Positions 18,901 through 26,174 of a stretch of DNA of 37,731 bases are shown in pieces. The stretch's first letter is position 1. Every line of letters begins with the position of its first letter. Under the pieces are notes generated by a model. It ran no database searches, had not been told where the DNA came from, and saw only the letters and a list, made by a program, of their open reading frames with translations. The DNA comes from a bacterium (lineage in GTDB: Bacteria; Chlamydiota; Chlamydiia; Chlamydiales; SM23-39), in NCBI GenBank assembly GCA_021811265.1, contig JAJZPH010000016.1, forward strand, positions 1 to 37,731, read 5' to 3'. Both the position numbers and the translations under genes were made by a program.

Positions 18901-21249
18901 GAGGGGGTTAATCGTGGCATCAGCCCTCAAGAGACCAGTGTAGCTAGAGAATTTAGCAGGCTATTCGACCAGGAGCTTGCACTCTTTTCCCTTGATGAGA
19001 GCGATGAAAAAACATTAATTCATCTACAAGAAAACGATTCTTTTGCCATCTCCTATGTGGAATGGGTCATCTCTCCGCAGATCAAATATTTCACCATGAA
19101 CTTAAAATCTGATCCGTTCAATTTCACCTCGATGTTCGCCTCCTTCTATTCCTTAACGGGAACTCCAAATAATGATGGGTGCTTTCCAGAAGGAACAAAG
19201 GTCCATTGGGATCCAGGAACGATCGGCGAGAGCGTGGATCTTTTACTGCAACAATGCCGAGAAAAAGACTCTATAGAAATTTTAAAAGAAAAAAATCCGC
19301 GCGCGCTTTTAGAAGAGCTTTTGGTCCGATTCTTCCATGAAGACTCTAAAGCATCCGCCTTTATCGATCGAGGCGCCCTTTTGAATGGCGTCGATCCCGA
19401 AATCGTAGCACGCGCCATCTTGCAATTTTCCGAAAAAGCGCGTCCTTCGATTGAAGGAGTTGTCTATTATGTCGGTTCTCAACAATTCATTTTAGAACGT
19501 GGATCCACGCATGGTATTCTTCTAAAAGATAGTAGAATACCCAAAGAAAAGCGCATCACCTACTTTGATGATCCTCACACCTTTGCCGCCGATGTACCTC
19601 AACCCGGAGGTAGCCGCGGAGTTGTTTCGATTGGAGAAAACACAACATTGGAGCAGCTCTCCCAGGCCATATGGAGGATGCGAGGGCTGAAAAGGGCAAA
19701 GCAGCGGCTGCAATTTGTAATGACAGAAGCGGTCAAAGCGCGCATTGCTAGCGATCGGTCTGTGACCATTGAGGACATCATCCGTTTTTGCGCAAAAAAT
19801 GAAGGGCTCTCTCTTGCCGAGCTCAACTACCTTTCCGATCGATATAAGATGCAAGATGTTGTGCGAAGAGCCGTCTTGGATAAAATCGAAACAGCTTCCT
19901 CGGAAAAAGAGGCTCTTTCCATTTTAAAAGAGTTTCGAAGCCTCTTGGTAACGAAGATCGAAATCAACCCCTTTCTTCTCTATGGGTACCTAGACGAAAA
20001 GGTAGACCCAAAAGTTGTCTTTGACGCTTTGCGTCTTTCTTTATATAACATCGTGAAAGATAGCATTCATTTCGACCCAAAAGAAAAGGCAAAAATGAAA
20101 AGCGACCTCGAAGCGCTCGGAAAAGGTCTCTACCCAGAAAAAGTCCATGTTTACAAAGTAGACGGCGCTTTGGTCTTTGACTCTCATGATGATCTGGAAC
20201 GATCGGCATCTGTTGCACAAACATCTACCCAGCAACAGCAAGTAGAGCAGCAGGTGCAAGTACAAGTAGAGCAGTCAGTAACGCAAAAATGCCAACTCAA
20301 AGAGCGTTTTGAACCACCACCTCCTCCTATTCCCTGGCCCACCACTTTTTCCCCCACCGCTTGTTGCGATTGGCAGCGTACCACAGATCCATCAAATCCG
20401 CACCATCTCAGACCCCTCTCATTTCCTCCTCGCATTGTACCTACCCTTTCGTCGGGGCTGCGCGATTTTCTTTCTGAAGAAACAACGTCGTCTAAAATAA
20501 AGATGTGTCCTTCTTTTTCTTCTCGGCAGACACCTCCGATCCCCCTCATTTCCTTGCAAGAAGTGTTGCAACAATCAGCCCATAGTGCCTATCAAAAAAT
20601 CGCGCCTTTCCTTGACTCCTCGATCATGGCATCTCCCAACTTTATACAGATCTTCGACACCGAGGGAAGGAATCGACGTGTAGAGCCTTTTGGCTCATTC
20701 CAAAAGCCTCTCGAAGAAGTGGTTGTAATCAAGGAAACGGGAAAACCGCTCACCATTCTCATTGTCGATCATAGAGAAGCAGAATATTTTCGAGAAAAGC
20801 TCAGAGAAGATCGTCAGCAGCTGGCCACAAATCCCACTATCAAAGTAGGCCTCTATAGCGTAAAAAGTAGAACTTTCCTTGCAACTGGCAAAAATGCTTT
20901 TTTAGATGAAGAGCTCGATGAGGCCTTTTCTGAAAAGATCAACGCCCTCTGCTTTTTAGATGGACAGGTTACCTATTGGCCAAAAGAGCAACAAGCTCTC
21001 ACTCGGTGGATCTCCCAAAATCCAGCTCTCTTTAAAAAAGCACTCTCTTTAAGACATGATCTCCGCGATCGCACAGATCTTGCCGGCAGCGACTTAGAAT
21101 GGATCTTTGCAGAAGCAGACAGAATCTGGAAATCTAAAAAGCCAGCTACTGCACAGGACGAAGTTCAAAAGCAGGCTCCAGTGGTAGAAAAAAAGAAAAA
21201 ACCCGCTCTTCCTTTTTTCGATCCAGCTTTTTTGCAACCCGTGCCTTAA
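9988..21249 (+). CDS. Giant helicase-like ATPase protein, DUF3638/DUF3645-like, 3,753 aa
   Basis: This is one uninterrupted frame with no signal peptide; the TTG start has GGCGGGGA at good spacing. The first 2,500 residues are mostly helical and unknown, with hydrophobic stretches at about 694-735 and 2298-2340 and a coiled coil near 2218-2255. The C-terminal third carries superfamily 2 helicase-like motifs in order: Walker A MGWGKT (2629-2634), DEFH (2764-2767) followed by LNHPLGS, LTGTP (3056-3060), YFDDPHT (3192-3198) and QAIWRMRGL (3226-3234). A glutamine/valine-rich segment follows (about 3409-3432). DEFH with a following PLG, FDDxHT, QAxxRMR and a Gln/Glu-rich tail recalls, from memory, the large eukaryotic DUF3638/DUF3645 proteins of unknown function. 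The last 300 residues are unknown. It may be a secreted effector or a nucleic-acid or protein remodeller; neither is shown. Confidence 0.85.
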   Translation: MSLQTLPETFLSRVGSFFSPIRSALSLAAFKAQPAKIYTRLHTISDFVSPTCSDIKKIFSRVLFPKTSFSVALEDEKVSPTPSTLDPFLPPLSASHAAPSPKTRGVSSSLLPSVPKEPSAEMTESLFSELFFGSLFSFPNAIFDFYQHHLPKSFQQTIPEALRRKEELEKIVHDQDKAKREKDLLHMAHELADRVKTIGDPLLLHGTLYKDVTKPNPASKFILEHMAPQEFQQLLAGEKGTQILAAIKSGLHTFSSSFPQPAQEIKDSLSRVMDSVFRKIPLPESWKSTIKDSLQTDLREVVLGPSSTHPFAEQIWEKLLREGMEKVVQDAISQVLPLAKNAMEESKDAIFSSLVSALPPLGQDLLSMTGITEHNESVWIEIQKQPDGKLQLTVFSKESDYHQEHGAVSTSEICLPLVFCDIEEKQLSTEFFYQFLSYTAKPHWEKTSFSLNDFFHGLVQSLKRSPNLALSQPVPVSKHTSDQPRALFELYLRHHLHLGEAEFQKFQCDCLLEAFLKMWSHVKEKEDLLAENASLRTKLLRAAQHLYEMATTTYSKEHIPPHITSTLAEANKILRLQEKRAKQKEEHPSFFLPPEVKRITANLLEKIGGKENIAELRDALIEILGEEVREPVDSLICEVLQEMAPKETLSTSFPWKEIFSKDFLRKELAFVTRRPSLLHFYQIYVRYVRNLWMEANFILAYPLCTLVFTSLLPFAAPVNLLLASFLFLARTATLEEKLHLLPKEMFDLLHIPYKNYEELLRILSIPFKIYQELYCYLQGQLMKLFLKITLRSLLGTQKISLIQKSVRQLQQITTRTGEISYELANPVTQTVASEKLLPSVPPSSYTITEAVAESLPIPQKPDCITEKNILCLMAEWTDDTQKLLDAKADQHLFLYLNMQIRLLPPPGGKGDFWAKIAEAEKREILEKIHLLMIRLYNIEVFWAKDSCEKAVSLFTLYAITDFLARECKESLLDGAGDPQGADIIMWAQEPKRQISSGPTYQQLEEVCRYFGYDLTKNYSLEEIEKKQKECFFWYGKFASELSVDWGEFSEQGLPERQKKVYRQFLANPETRKRVETVCLGQSEEEKFLCLFQDPSLEQLEKQETEKKENKPKQIFEGTPAPIEEQRQALMPSFQHPNPRGGLLERSFSLARFSFHLTSHFVWRKLYMRKGFSAGIEEIPCSGALSPKTGWNLSWTPKAWTFATSILNKTTETVHTIFRHRLRQASFYSNFMLLPSVTTFARKEEKQEESYKNLLSHRWQEVFSTQHTFSEFCYFILRDMVHGPSTVVNPVFFPLSRTQEEILREKHTDTGDVTAEAFERFQMISASSKTSHFMRSFDYFCEHYKTLKSNTDLYFFSLLINQLGSLRAQIKENPEVIKTLGHFFHKTLDQLSSQKLWASCATMACLGEEMKDLCTHFAPSSRSYFPDFFHSLWQAYPFASDPLQRANILNFIFSRYENRHPASLSDEEKKDAVFHLLRAQHHSSFLNKDDHWNLNHQRASVILSRFRLLIQQTLNEDPLFRKNLIETLLRDKKVSIPFQPDYEWSGSYPTFECKALALSFSFDTQLKNASPLTFQEFLKKKLPQAQCNRCFFLSPSQVYFPEENLLVEMRKDNSFHIIRWHEKKAYRWLAPEETTSTKTPSDLSYWVEENSSEYCRVLCLSGKELLSSLPAKKIQEGSTKRLQILFEEKQVDQVRLQRIPTATASIALLSWFQPLKQVHTYVNPASPSHIARIEFSELPSPQDPSRPLAFQVQKVDGKEEALSDGAFPGFFIAKKQHDAALLPFSNYLLLENEKHEKKVLLLPQPTSTLIGSFVLKHFSQFSSSPFVESTLRSFLEKENKGKFYTYSLEDKALTSSDPEALSYLLLLAFTRHDLVAAKEYLSQLELLGKGVLFSEQTHSLLEGLILPLLLDHANTTSLEISLRLSALRFENQLLQSGTPQEPSKVFSQTTLEYFLIQIQYNRYLQVVASGQKPYLTPYQERFLLRRLEYANQSYLSSSLASIETKLKQWVESLGLDIFASHFFLPPAIFARQQTLWAQDGDRSRAAQLTETILSNAVKDLGADPTQIPNASSTPLSLLPRIIQLVKNSLFNPYRDNFSSLDQKTLEQFAQTTRYHANGILDLSVELWDLSLENICSNFFLLHRLATNRIPSGWEKDPQKQKLFESKRNALLANLSLLHGRYESFAGNLLLILQKAAENGTTTSSIEAMEAKLDNWGKCVALQKEINSLQEKQAQSSPEAVRKIDKEIAEIRKKMEPLFDKKDSAFFPKDFLPPLFKAAWSECKKSETMHILQSALFCKKNVLFLGNLALSWIGKAALTALPGLGQVLMAKKAVTFCLSLFHSVTTISAREEDGADTAKTQSAPIAFRDSLSQREDQINRLFSSLFEKYFVEDSSTAATIEPPTQLTLDGEEISESSVKTSLEKIQKSLQDYHARPKNASKKLRFKEGASSEALLEERSQIQKEFQRRVDQERKAILQLCKFPKEKPLNEDERLAHSFDAQRKKENRLTFEELFSAFSRGDLGKLVEQGLIPQESQPLIEERFYLLLVMTSRFEFLFTQTATLTPASSDFTPFAEALQKERVYSFEGRSDILRAKLLFEASMKVLLWKRPMEQLDTMLLGNEPKAVLEALMGWGKTFCLIPLANAVESNGHQIVINIWPKTVAATNIESITKTFKKAFGRFANAFHCTRNFLPDPWGLAKVMRRSLFEKEELNATHEDLQALELRCIEDGLSLLDDPKKAREDHNSFDSLRHILASVRGSAKAVIDEFHKLCDPLKNELNHPLGSRKTLPEKSVKLMGKILLVMLKDPKIKQLIDLKALSPTTIDEEQFKSQVAPLILQHICLGDICDFSELGLLRKHQQEFTDYVLGRASRLPSFVAQSKEKELLGLVKGCFAPLLPMILKRIPNVDYARSKGQMCEEFARPSEGNESPDEQSTIRNPYECWLKSAILTLQKGLTKEQIARLLVVWKEKATQEGVNRGISPQETSVAREFSRLFDQELALFSLDESDEKTLIHLQENDSFAISYVEWVISPQIKYFTMNLKSDPFNFTSMFASFYSLTGTPNNDGCFPEGTKVHWDPGTIGESVDLLLQQCREKDSIEILKEKNPRALLEELLVRFFHEDSKASAFIDRGALLNGVDPEIVARAILQFSEKARPSIEGVVYYVGSQQFILERGSTHGILLKDSRIPKEKRITYFDDPHTFAADVPQPGGSRGVVSIGENTTLEQLSQAIWRMRGLKRAKQRLQFVMTEAVKARIASDRSVTIEDIIRFCAKNEGLSLAELNYLSDRYKMQDVVRRAVLDKIETASSEKEALSILKEFRSLLVTKIEINPFLLYGYLDEKVDPKVVFDALRLSLYNIVKDSIHFDPKEKAKMKSDLEALGKGLYPEKVHVYKVDGALVFDSHDDLERSASVAQTSTQQQQVEQQVQVQVEQSVTQKCQLKERFEPPPPPIPWPTTFSPTACCDWQRTTDPSNPHHLRPLSFPPRIVPTLSSGLRDFLSEETTSSKIKMCPSFSSRQTPPIPLISLQEVLQQSAHSAYQKIAPFLDSSIMASPNFIQIFDTEGRNRRVEPFGSFQKPLEEVVVIKETGKPLTILIVDHREAEYFREKLREDRQQLATNPTIKVGLYSVKSRTFLATGKNAFLDEELDEAFSEKINALCFLDGQVTYWPKEQQALTRWISQNPALFKKALSLRHDLRDRTDLAGSDLEWIFAEADRIWKSKKPATAQDEVQKQAPVVEKKKKPALPFFDPAFLQPVP

Positions 21250-21304
21250 AACAAACTCCCCTTCTTTCCATTTTTTGAAAGAGATACGTGGATCCGTCCT
21301 AAAA

Positions 21305-21473
21305 AACGCGAGTTTTGGATATGCCGCTCTATGAAAAAGGCAGATATTTCAGATGATTTAACAACCAAAATTGGGAAAATAGAGGTCGAAGGCGCCCTCA
21401 TTTTCCCAATTTTGGTTGTTAAATCGCTGAAAGATAGCCCTTTTTCATGAGTGCCTTATCCAAAACTCGCGTT
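21305..21473. mobile_element. MITE-like palindromic element, copy 1
   Basis: This 169-bp element has perfect 17-bp terminal inverted repeats (AACGCGAGTTTTGGATA at the left, its complement at the right) and further inner arms, including a 26-bp perfect block around AACAACCAAAATTGG, so the strand can fold into one long hairpin. An identical copy lies at 26757-26925. It encodes no transposase and must be moved by an enzyme from elsewhere. The flanks are TAAAA and AAAAA, an imperfect five-base duplication. It sits between two convergent genes, and its last two bases form part of the autotransporter stop codon. Confidence 0.88.
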
Positions 21474-24400
21474 AAAAAGAGCGGTTAATAAACATATGAG
21501 CTCTATTGTTATGAAATTTAGAGCCAAATTCTCCCTCGTATCCTAAAAAGAGAGAAAAATTTTCTCCTTTTTTCATCTGTATGCTCGCCTTTGGAGAAAA
21601 TAGGGTATGCTGGGGACGCAGGCCTTTGACAGTGAAAAAGACGCCGGGATTTTCCACAAATTCAGTTCGATAATACTTTCCCTTAAAACGATTCTCTTCA
21701 ACTACCGAAGCAGCTACGCGTGGGATCCACTCCACATCCTCTCTTCTATAACAATAGGAAATCTGTAACCCCCCTTCACTGCGCAAAAGATTTGCATTCG
21801 CTCCATCTATTCGTAAATTGAGTCCATCGGCTCCCCTTTCTTTAAAATGGTTGTGATGGAGATAGCAATAGTGTAGAGAAATAAAAGGCTTGAACTCTGC
21901 TTTTTGATAATTTGCAGTGGCACCCATTTCCATAAAGCCGCTTCCCTCAACGCCGGAAAAAGAACTATGCGCTGTGGTATTGATGGGGCTTGTAAACAAA
22001 AAAATGTTGCGATCTACATCGTTGTGGTTATAGCCGCAGGTAGCCACAGACGTGACAAAAAAGTGTCTATTGAACCAGCTTGCATAGAAAATGCCATACC
22101 CATTTTGGATCGTGGCATGGGAGGGATTGTGGTTCCAATTCAGATGGGTAAATGTATAGGAAAGAGCTCCTCCCACTGAAAGATTTTTGCAAGGCAAAGC
22201 GTCGATGCCAATAAGGCCGCCCCCGGTTTTGTCATGAAAGCCAAGCTCTCCGTGCAGCACGCCTTGGTGAGAGAAAACTCCAAAAAGATCGCCCCAGACA
22301 CTCCACTTTTTTCTATTCTCTACAGTACAAGCAGTCTTGGTATAACTGCCCGCATGCTCGGAAATGATCGAATGCAGCTGCACTGTGGTGTTGGTCTCAG
22401 AAACTCCAAGGGCTTTGATTTGCGAGGGCTGTATTTGCAAAAGATCATGAATAAGTACATCAGCACTTGTTGCTGTCAGTAAATTCGCTACAACATTGTC
22501 AAGATCGCTTCCACCAAGAGGGTTGATCGTATCCAGATCTCCTGCAACAGCTATAGCATTGAAGGGTGCATTGGCCCCAAGCAAAATCGATGTAAAGCTA
22601 TTTCTACCCAGGTTTAAAATGACCGTACCGGGGTTGTAGGAAAGAGAGGCGTTTAAAAATAGAGAGTAGGGATTATTGAAAGTCGTAAATGTTCCTGCAA
22701 CGCTGGTTGCCGAAATAATGGTATAAGATGCTGGCAAAAAGATGAGCTGGTCCTCCAGAAGAGTAACAGAAGCTCCAGGATCAATCGCCACGCTTCCTGT
22801 GACGTTCAAACGATCGCAACTAGAAGCATCAAATTCAACCTGGTAGTTGGAGGTAGAACCCAAGGTCACAGGGCCCACCATATTGATTGTCCCAATCGAA
22901 TTGCCGGGCTGTAGATTCCCACTGATTAGAATAGTGCCCGATGTAAGCGTTCCTATGCCACTTAGAGTCGTTCCAGCTTGGGTGGCAAAAGAAGCAGAAG
23001 CGTTAAGAGCTCCATTTACCTTGAGTCCGCCATTGAATATAATGCCTATTCCCGCGCTGTTGGTCCCTGTAAGAGTAACCGTCCCGCTACCAAATTTTTC
23101 AAAAAAACCGGCTCCTGAAATGTTACCGCTATAAGTACCGGAAGTAGATTGGTTAAAAACAAGTCCGCCATTATTGGTAATTGCCCCCTGCAGGCTCGAG
23201 GTAGTTCCCTCAAGAGTAGAAACACCAGATATTGTCGTTCCTCCGGAATAATTATTTACTCCTGAAAGAATCAATCTGCCGCCTCCGATGACTGCAAGAC
23301 CGCCACCTCCCCCTATTGCTCCGCTAAGAGTTGTTGCATTTGCACTCACATTTACGGTTCCATTTGAAGACAGCACAATGGGATTGGGAATCAAAATTCC
23401 ACCATTTTGGGTATCTAATGTATTAGGTCCAGGAGCACTAAAGGTGATGGTTCCACTTGTCGGAAGATTAGAAGATGCAGAGACCCGTACTGTTCCACCT
23501 TTGATAGTGGTTCCTCCTAAATAATCATTCCCTACAAAGCTAAAAATCAGAGTTCCAGCTCCCGTTTTTGTTATAGAACCAGGCCCTTGGACATTATCAC
23601 TCAAAGTAGTCGTTCCGCTATTTACGTTGATCGTTCCGTTGATATTGGTAAAAACAAGATTGGGAATAGCCACGCCTGTAAGCGTATCTAGCACTTCCGT
23701 ACCAGTGCCAAGAAAATTGATGATTCCGATGTTTGGGATTGCACTTGCCACTGAAACTTGCAGTGTTCCTTGGTGAATGGAGGTATCGCCTGCATAATCG
23801 TTCGTTACATTGGTAAGAGCCAAAATTCCATCTCCTCTCTTTAAAAGAGAGCCAAGCCCGCTGATCTTTCCACTCATTGTTGTTGTTCCACCGCTACCGA
23901 CATTGATCGTTCCAGTGGCAGTGAGTTGGACTGGATTGGCAATGGTAAAAACTCCAGTTTGGGTATCAAGTATGGTTGCTGCGCCACCAAAGGTAATGGT
24001 ACCGCCGTTGGGAAGGTTGCTAGCAGAAGAGACGCTTAAGGTACCTTGGTTAATGCTGATTCCTCCTGTATAGGCGGCGCTATTATTTCCGCTCAAAGTC
24101 AACACCCCAGTTCCTGTTTTCACTAAAAGGCCTGTACCAGAAAGAGCTCCTGCAATTGTGGCTGGAAGGTTGAGATTTCCAACAGTAAGCTGATTGTTAA
24201 AAAAAGTGATTTGATCCGACAAGGATGCGCTCGTTAAATTTCCAATAGATGAATTTCCACCAGGTCCTACTTGTAATACCGCTCCACTCGAAAGATTAGC
24301 AGTTGCATTGTCTCCTGAAACGGAGGTCAAACTCAATATACCGCCGGTCGAGCTATTATTAATTAGGATTGTGTTTAGCGAACAACCGGTAAACGTAAGT

Positions 24401-24753
24401 TCCCCATCGACAACGGTTAAATCAAATTCAACGTTAACAGGAAGTATCAAAGGAGCAATGCCACTAGCACCTATATGTAAGAATCCATTATTAGTAATGT
24501 TAAAGGTATAATTATTTGTTCCAGAAAAAACAAATCCCAAAGCTGATACAGTGGGTAATGTACTTATAGTTGGAGTATAGCAACTAGAAGTTCCAAAGTC
24601 TGCAAGAGTTGTAGCATCTGGTTGTGTTCCTCCTTGCCAATTGGCATTATTGTTCAAATCACATCCCGTTCCTGTCCAGATAGCATCTGCCAAAAGGTAA
24701 GAATGTGACAAACAGAAACTAAGTAAGAAAATAGAAATAATTGTTTTTTTCAT
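21472..24753 (-). CDS. Autotransporter with passenger beta-strand repeats
   Basis: The 1,093-aa protein has a signal peptide (MKKTIISIFLLSFCLSHSYLLA, about 1-24). The passenger is glycine/threonine/asparagine-rich and carries autotransporter-associated repeats of the type KTGxGxLxLSG...YxGGTxIxxGTL at about residues 211, 300, 391, 485 and 550, mostly 90-94 residues apart. The C-terminal 280 residues form an autotransporter beta-barrel, starting near KKWSVWGDLFGVF (about 814) and ending in phenylalanine, as outer-membrane barrels usually do. The product should be exported by Sec and inserted by the BAM machinery, with the passenger on the cell surface. GGAG precedes the ATG at 24753; an upstream start would add a basic stretch before the signal peptide. 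It lacks the dense GGAI/FxxN repeats of classical chlamydial Pmp proteins. Confidence 0.88.
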   Translation of the reverse strand: MKKTIISIFLLSFCLSHSYLLADAIWTGTGCDLNNNANWQGGTQPDATTLADFGTSSCYTPTISTLPTVSALGFVFSGTNNYTFNITNNGFLHIGASGIAPLILPVNVEFDLTVVDGELTFTGCSLNTILINNSSTGGILSLTSVSGDNATANLSSGAVLQVGPGGNSSIGNLTSASLSDQITFFNNQLTVGNLNLPATIAGALSGTGLLVKTGTGVLTLSGNNSAAYTGGISINQGTLSVSSASNLPNGGTITFGGAATILDTQTGVFTIANPVQLTATGTINVGSGGTTTMSGKISGLGSLLKRGDGILALTNVTNDYAGDTSIHQGTLQVSVASAIPNIGIINFLGTGTEVLDTLTGVAIPNLVFTNINGTINVNSGTTTLSDNVQGPGSITKTGAGTLIFSFVGNDYLGGTTIKGGTVRVSASSNLPTSGTITFSAPGPNTLDTQNGGILIPNPIVLSSNGTVNVSANATTLSGAIGGGGGLAVIGGGRLILSGVNNYSGGTTISGVSTLEGTTSSLQGAITNNGGLVFNQSTSGTYSGNISGAGFFEKFGSGTVTLTGTNSAGIGIIFNGGLKVNGALNASASFATQAGTTLSGIGTLTSGTILISGNLQPGNSIGTINMVGPVTLGSTSNYQVEFDASSCDRLNVTGSVAIDPGASVTLLEDQLIFLPASYTIISATSVAGTFTTFNNPYSLFLNASLSYNPGTVILNLGRNSFTSILLGANAPFNAIAVAGDLDTINPLGGSDLDNVVANLLTATSADVLIHDLLQIQPSQIKALGVSETNTTVQLHSIISEHAGSYTKTACTVENRKKWSVWGDLFGVFSHQGVLHGELGFHDKTGGGLIGIDALPCKNLSVGGALSYTFTHLNWNHNPSHATIQNGYGIFYASWFNRHFFVTSVATCGYNHNDVDRNIFLFTSPINTTAHSSFSGVEGSGFMEMGATANYQKAEFKPFISLHYCYLHHNHFKERGADGLNLRIDGANANLLRSEGGLQISYCYRREDVEWIPRVAASVVEENRFKGKYYRTEFVENPGVFFTVKGLRPQHTLFSPKASIQMKKGENFSLFLGYEGEFGSKFHNNRAHMFINRSF

Positions 24754-24775
24754 TACAATTTCTCCGCCAACTTTC

Positions 24776-24803
24776 TTTATAGTAACCTTTTTTTTAAACT
24801 TAA
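24776..24803 (-). promoter_or_regulatory. Candidate promoter for the autotransporter gene
   Basis: On the minus strand TTAAGT and TATAAA are separated by 16 bases in AT-rich DNA, 22 bases before the ATG. The -35 box is weak. Confidence 0.35.
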
Positions 24804-24958
24804 GCAATTATTATTTTTATTTATTAGCTTTTTTATATTATTTATTTTAAAATTAACAAGAGCTGTTATACCCACAGAACTTGGCATCTACAAACGTTGC
24901 AGAAACAAATTCACCAGTTCAGGTACAATTGAAGATCCGATCAAAACACCGCCAGTGC

Positions 24959-24987
24959 TTGGCATGTTTTCAAAGGCAGTTTTTAAA
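24959..24987 (+). promoter_or_regulatory. Candidate promoter for the MFS-methyltransferase pair
   Basis: TTGGCA and TTTAAA are separated by exactly 17 bases, 29 bases before the TTG start at 25017. Confidence 0.4.
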
Positions 24988-25016
24988 ATTTTTCTTCACA
25001 AAAAAGAGGTGCCTGT

Positions 25017-26165
25017 TTGATTTCCCTGTTTAAGTTACTGAGCTTTCCCCTGTTCAGCCTGACCATATTCATTTTAGGAACGGGTTTTTTTTCAACTTTT
25101 GTCTCTGTGCGTCTTGATTTAGCAGAAACAAGTAGTGAAATGATCGGCCTTATCACCGCCTCTTTTTATGCAGGCATTCTTCTCTCTTCGCTTCTGGCAC
25201 CATCCTGGATTGCACGATGGGGCCATCGACGCATTTGGACTATTCTTTTGGCAGCAAATAGTATTCTCACCCTATCTCATGCTCTATGGGTCGATGCTCT
25301 TTTCTGGGTTTTTTTGCGTTTTTTGAGCGGAGTGATCATGGGAGGAGTTTTTGTTGTAATCGAAAGCTGGATTTTATTATTAAGTCCCTCTGCAAAACGA
25401 AGCTTGTCTCTTTCGCTATATATCCTCATGTATTATATCGCCACATCCTTAGGCCAGCTCTTCTTGACATTTTGCGATCCTATCTCCTTGCTTCCTTATT
25501 GCTTAACAGCTGGCCTCTCCGCGCTGGCCATCATCCCTTGCAGCATCCGCTCATTGCCAACACCCGCCTATACCGATGCAGAAGGGTTTTCTTTATTAGG
25601 AAATCTCCGCACCTCATTCAAAGGATTTTTCGGTGGATTCATCTCTGGCATGCTCCTGGCTTGCATCTATGGACTCGCTCCAATCTTTGGACAAAAAACA
25701 GGACTTACTCTTTCTGAAATTGGCACGATGATGGCAGTGATCGTATTTGGAGGGCTTTCGCTGCAACTCCCGTTGGGAAAACTAGCCGACAGGTATAGCC
25801 GGCTCTGGGTAATGATTTTTACCTGTTTTGCATCTGCACTATTTAGTATTTTGATTGCTTTTTGCAGCGATATTTCTTGGGCTTTGCAATTGTCATTCCT
25901 ATGGCTATTTGGTGGGTTTTCATTTGCCCTTTATCCCTTGAGCATGTCATTTACCTGTGAGAAAATTCCCGATTCTCAAATTGTTTCAGTTGCAGGAGGG
26001 TTTAACTTGGTTTACGGGCTTGGCGCTGTTGCAGGACCACTCCTCTCCCCTCTGTTCATGTCCTACCTGGGACCTCATGGGCTTTTTTATTTCATTGCTT
26101 TGACCTGTCTTTCGGTCTGTTTCGTAGGATCATTGCCCCAGCGCAAAGAGGCGTACGATAGCTAA
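25017..26165 (+). CDS. MFS transporter, YcaD-like
   Basis: The 382-aa inner-membrane protein has about twelve hydrophobic segments and the major facilitator signature between helices 2 and 3 (LLAPSWIARWGHRRIW, about 60-75) and again in the second half (PLGKLADRYSRLW). The VIESWILLLSP segment and following YxxxxxGQ resemble the YcaD subgroup of efflux carriers, whose substrates are not settled. The start is TTG, with AGAGG 6 bases upstream; no ATG lies close by that keeps the first helix. It is followed after 9 bases by the methyltransferase gene, so the two probably form one transcript. Confidence 0.85.
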   Translation: MISLFKLLSFPLFSLTIFILGTGFFSTFVSVRLDLAETSSEMIGLITASFYAGILLSSLLAPSWIARWGHRRIWTILLAANSILTLSHALWVDALFWVFLRFLSGVIMGGVFVVIESWILLLSPSAKRSLSLSLYILMYYIATSLGQLFLTFCDPISLLPYCLTAGLSALAIIPCSIRSLPTPAYTDAEGFSLLGNLRTSFKGFFGGFISGMLLACIYGLAPIFGQKTGLTLSEIGTMMAVIVFGGLSLQLPLGKLADRYSRLWVMIFTCFASALFSILIAFCSDISWALQLSFLWLFGGFSFALYPLSMSFTCEKIPDSQIVSVAGGFNLVYGLGAVAGPLLSPLFMSYLGPHGLFYFIALTCLSVCFVGSLPQRKEAYDS

Positions 26166-26174
26166 GGAGCTTTT

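Noticed and set aside
20184..20549. Antisense frame of 121 codons inside the giant gene
   Set aside because: It mirrors the Gln/Val-rich and proline-rich coding sequence on the other strand and has no ribosome binding site or neighbours; the same holds for other antisense frames within 9988-21249, such as 17668-18141.
22847..24073. Plus-strand frames rich in Val and Pro opposite the autotransporter
   Set aside because: They repeat with the period of the passenger repeats and are shadows of the Gly/Thr/Asn-rich coding strand.
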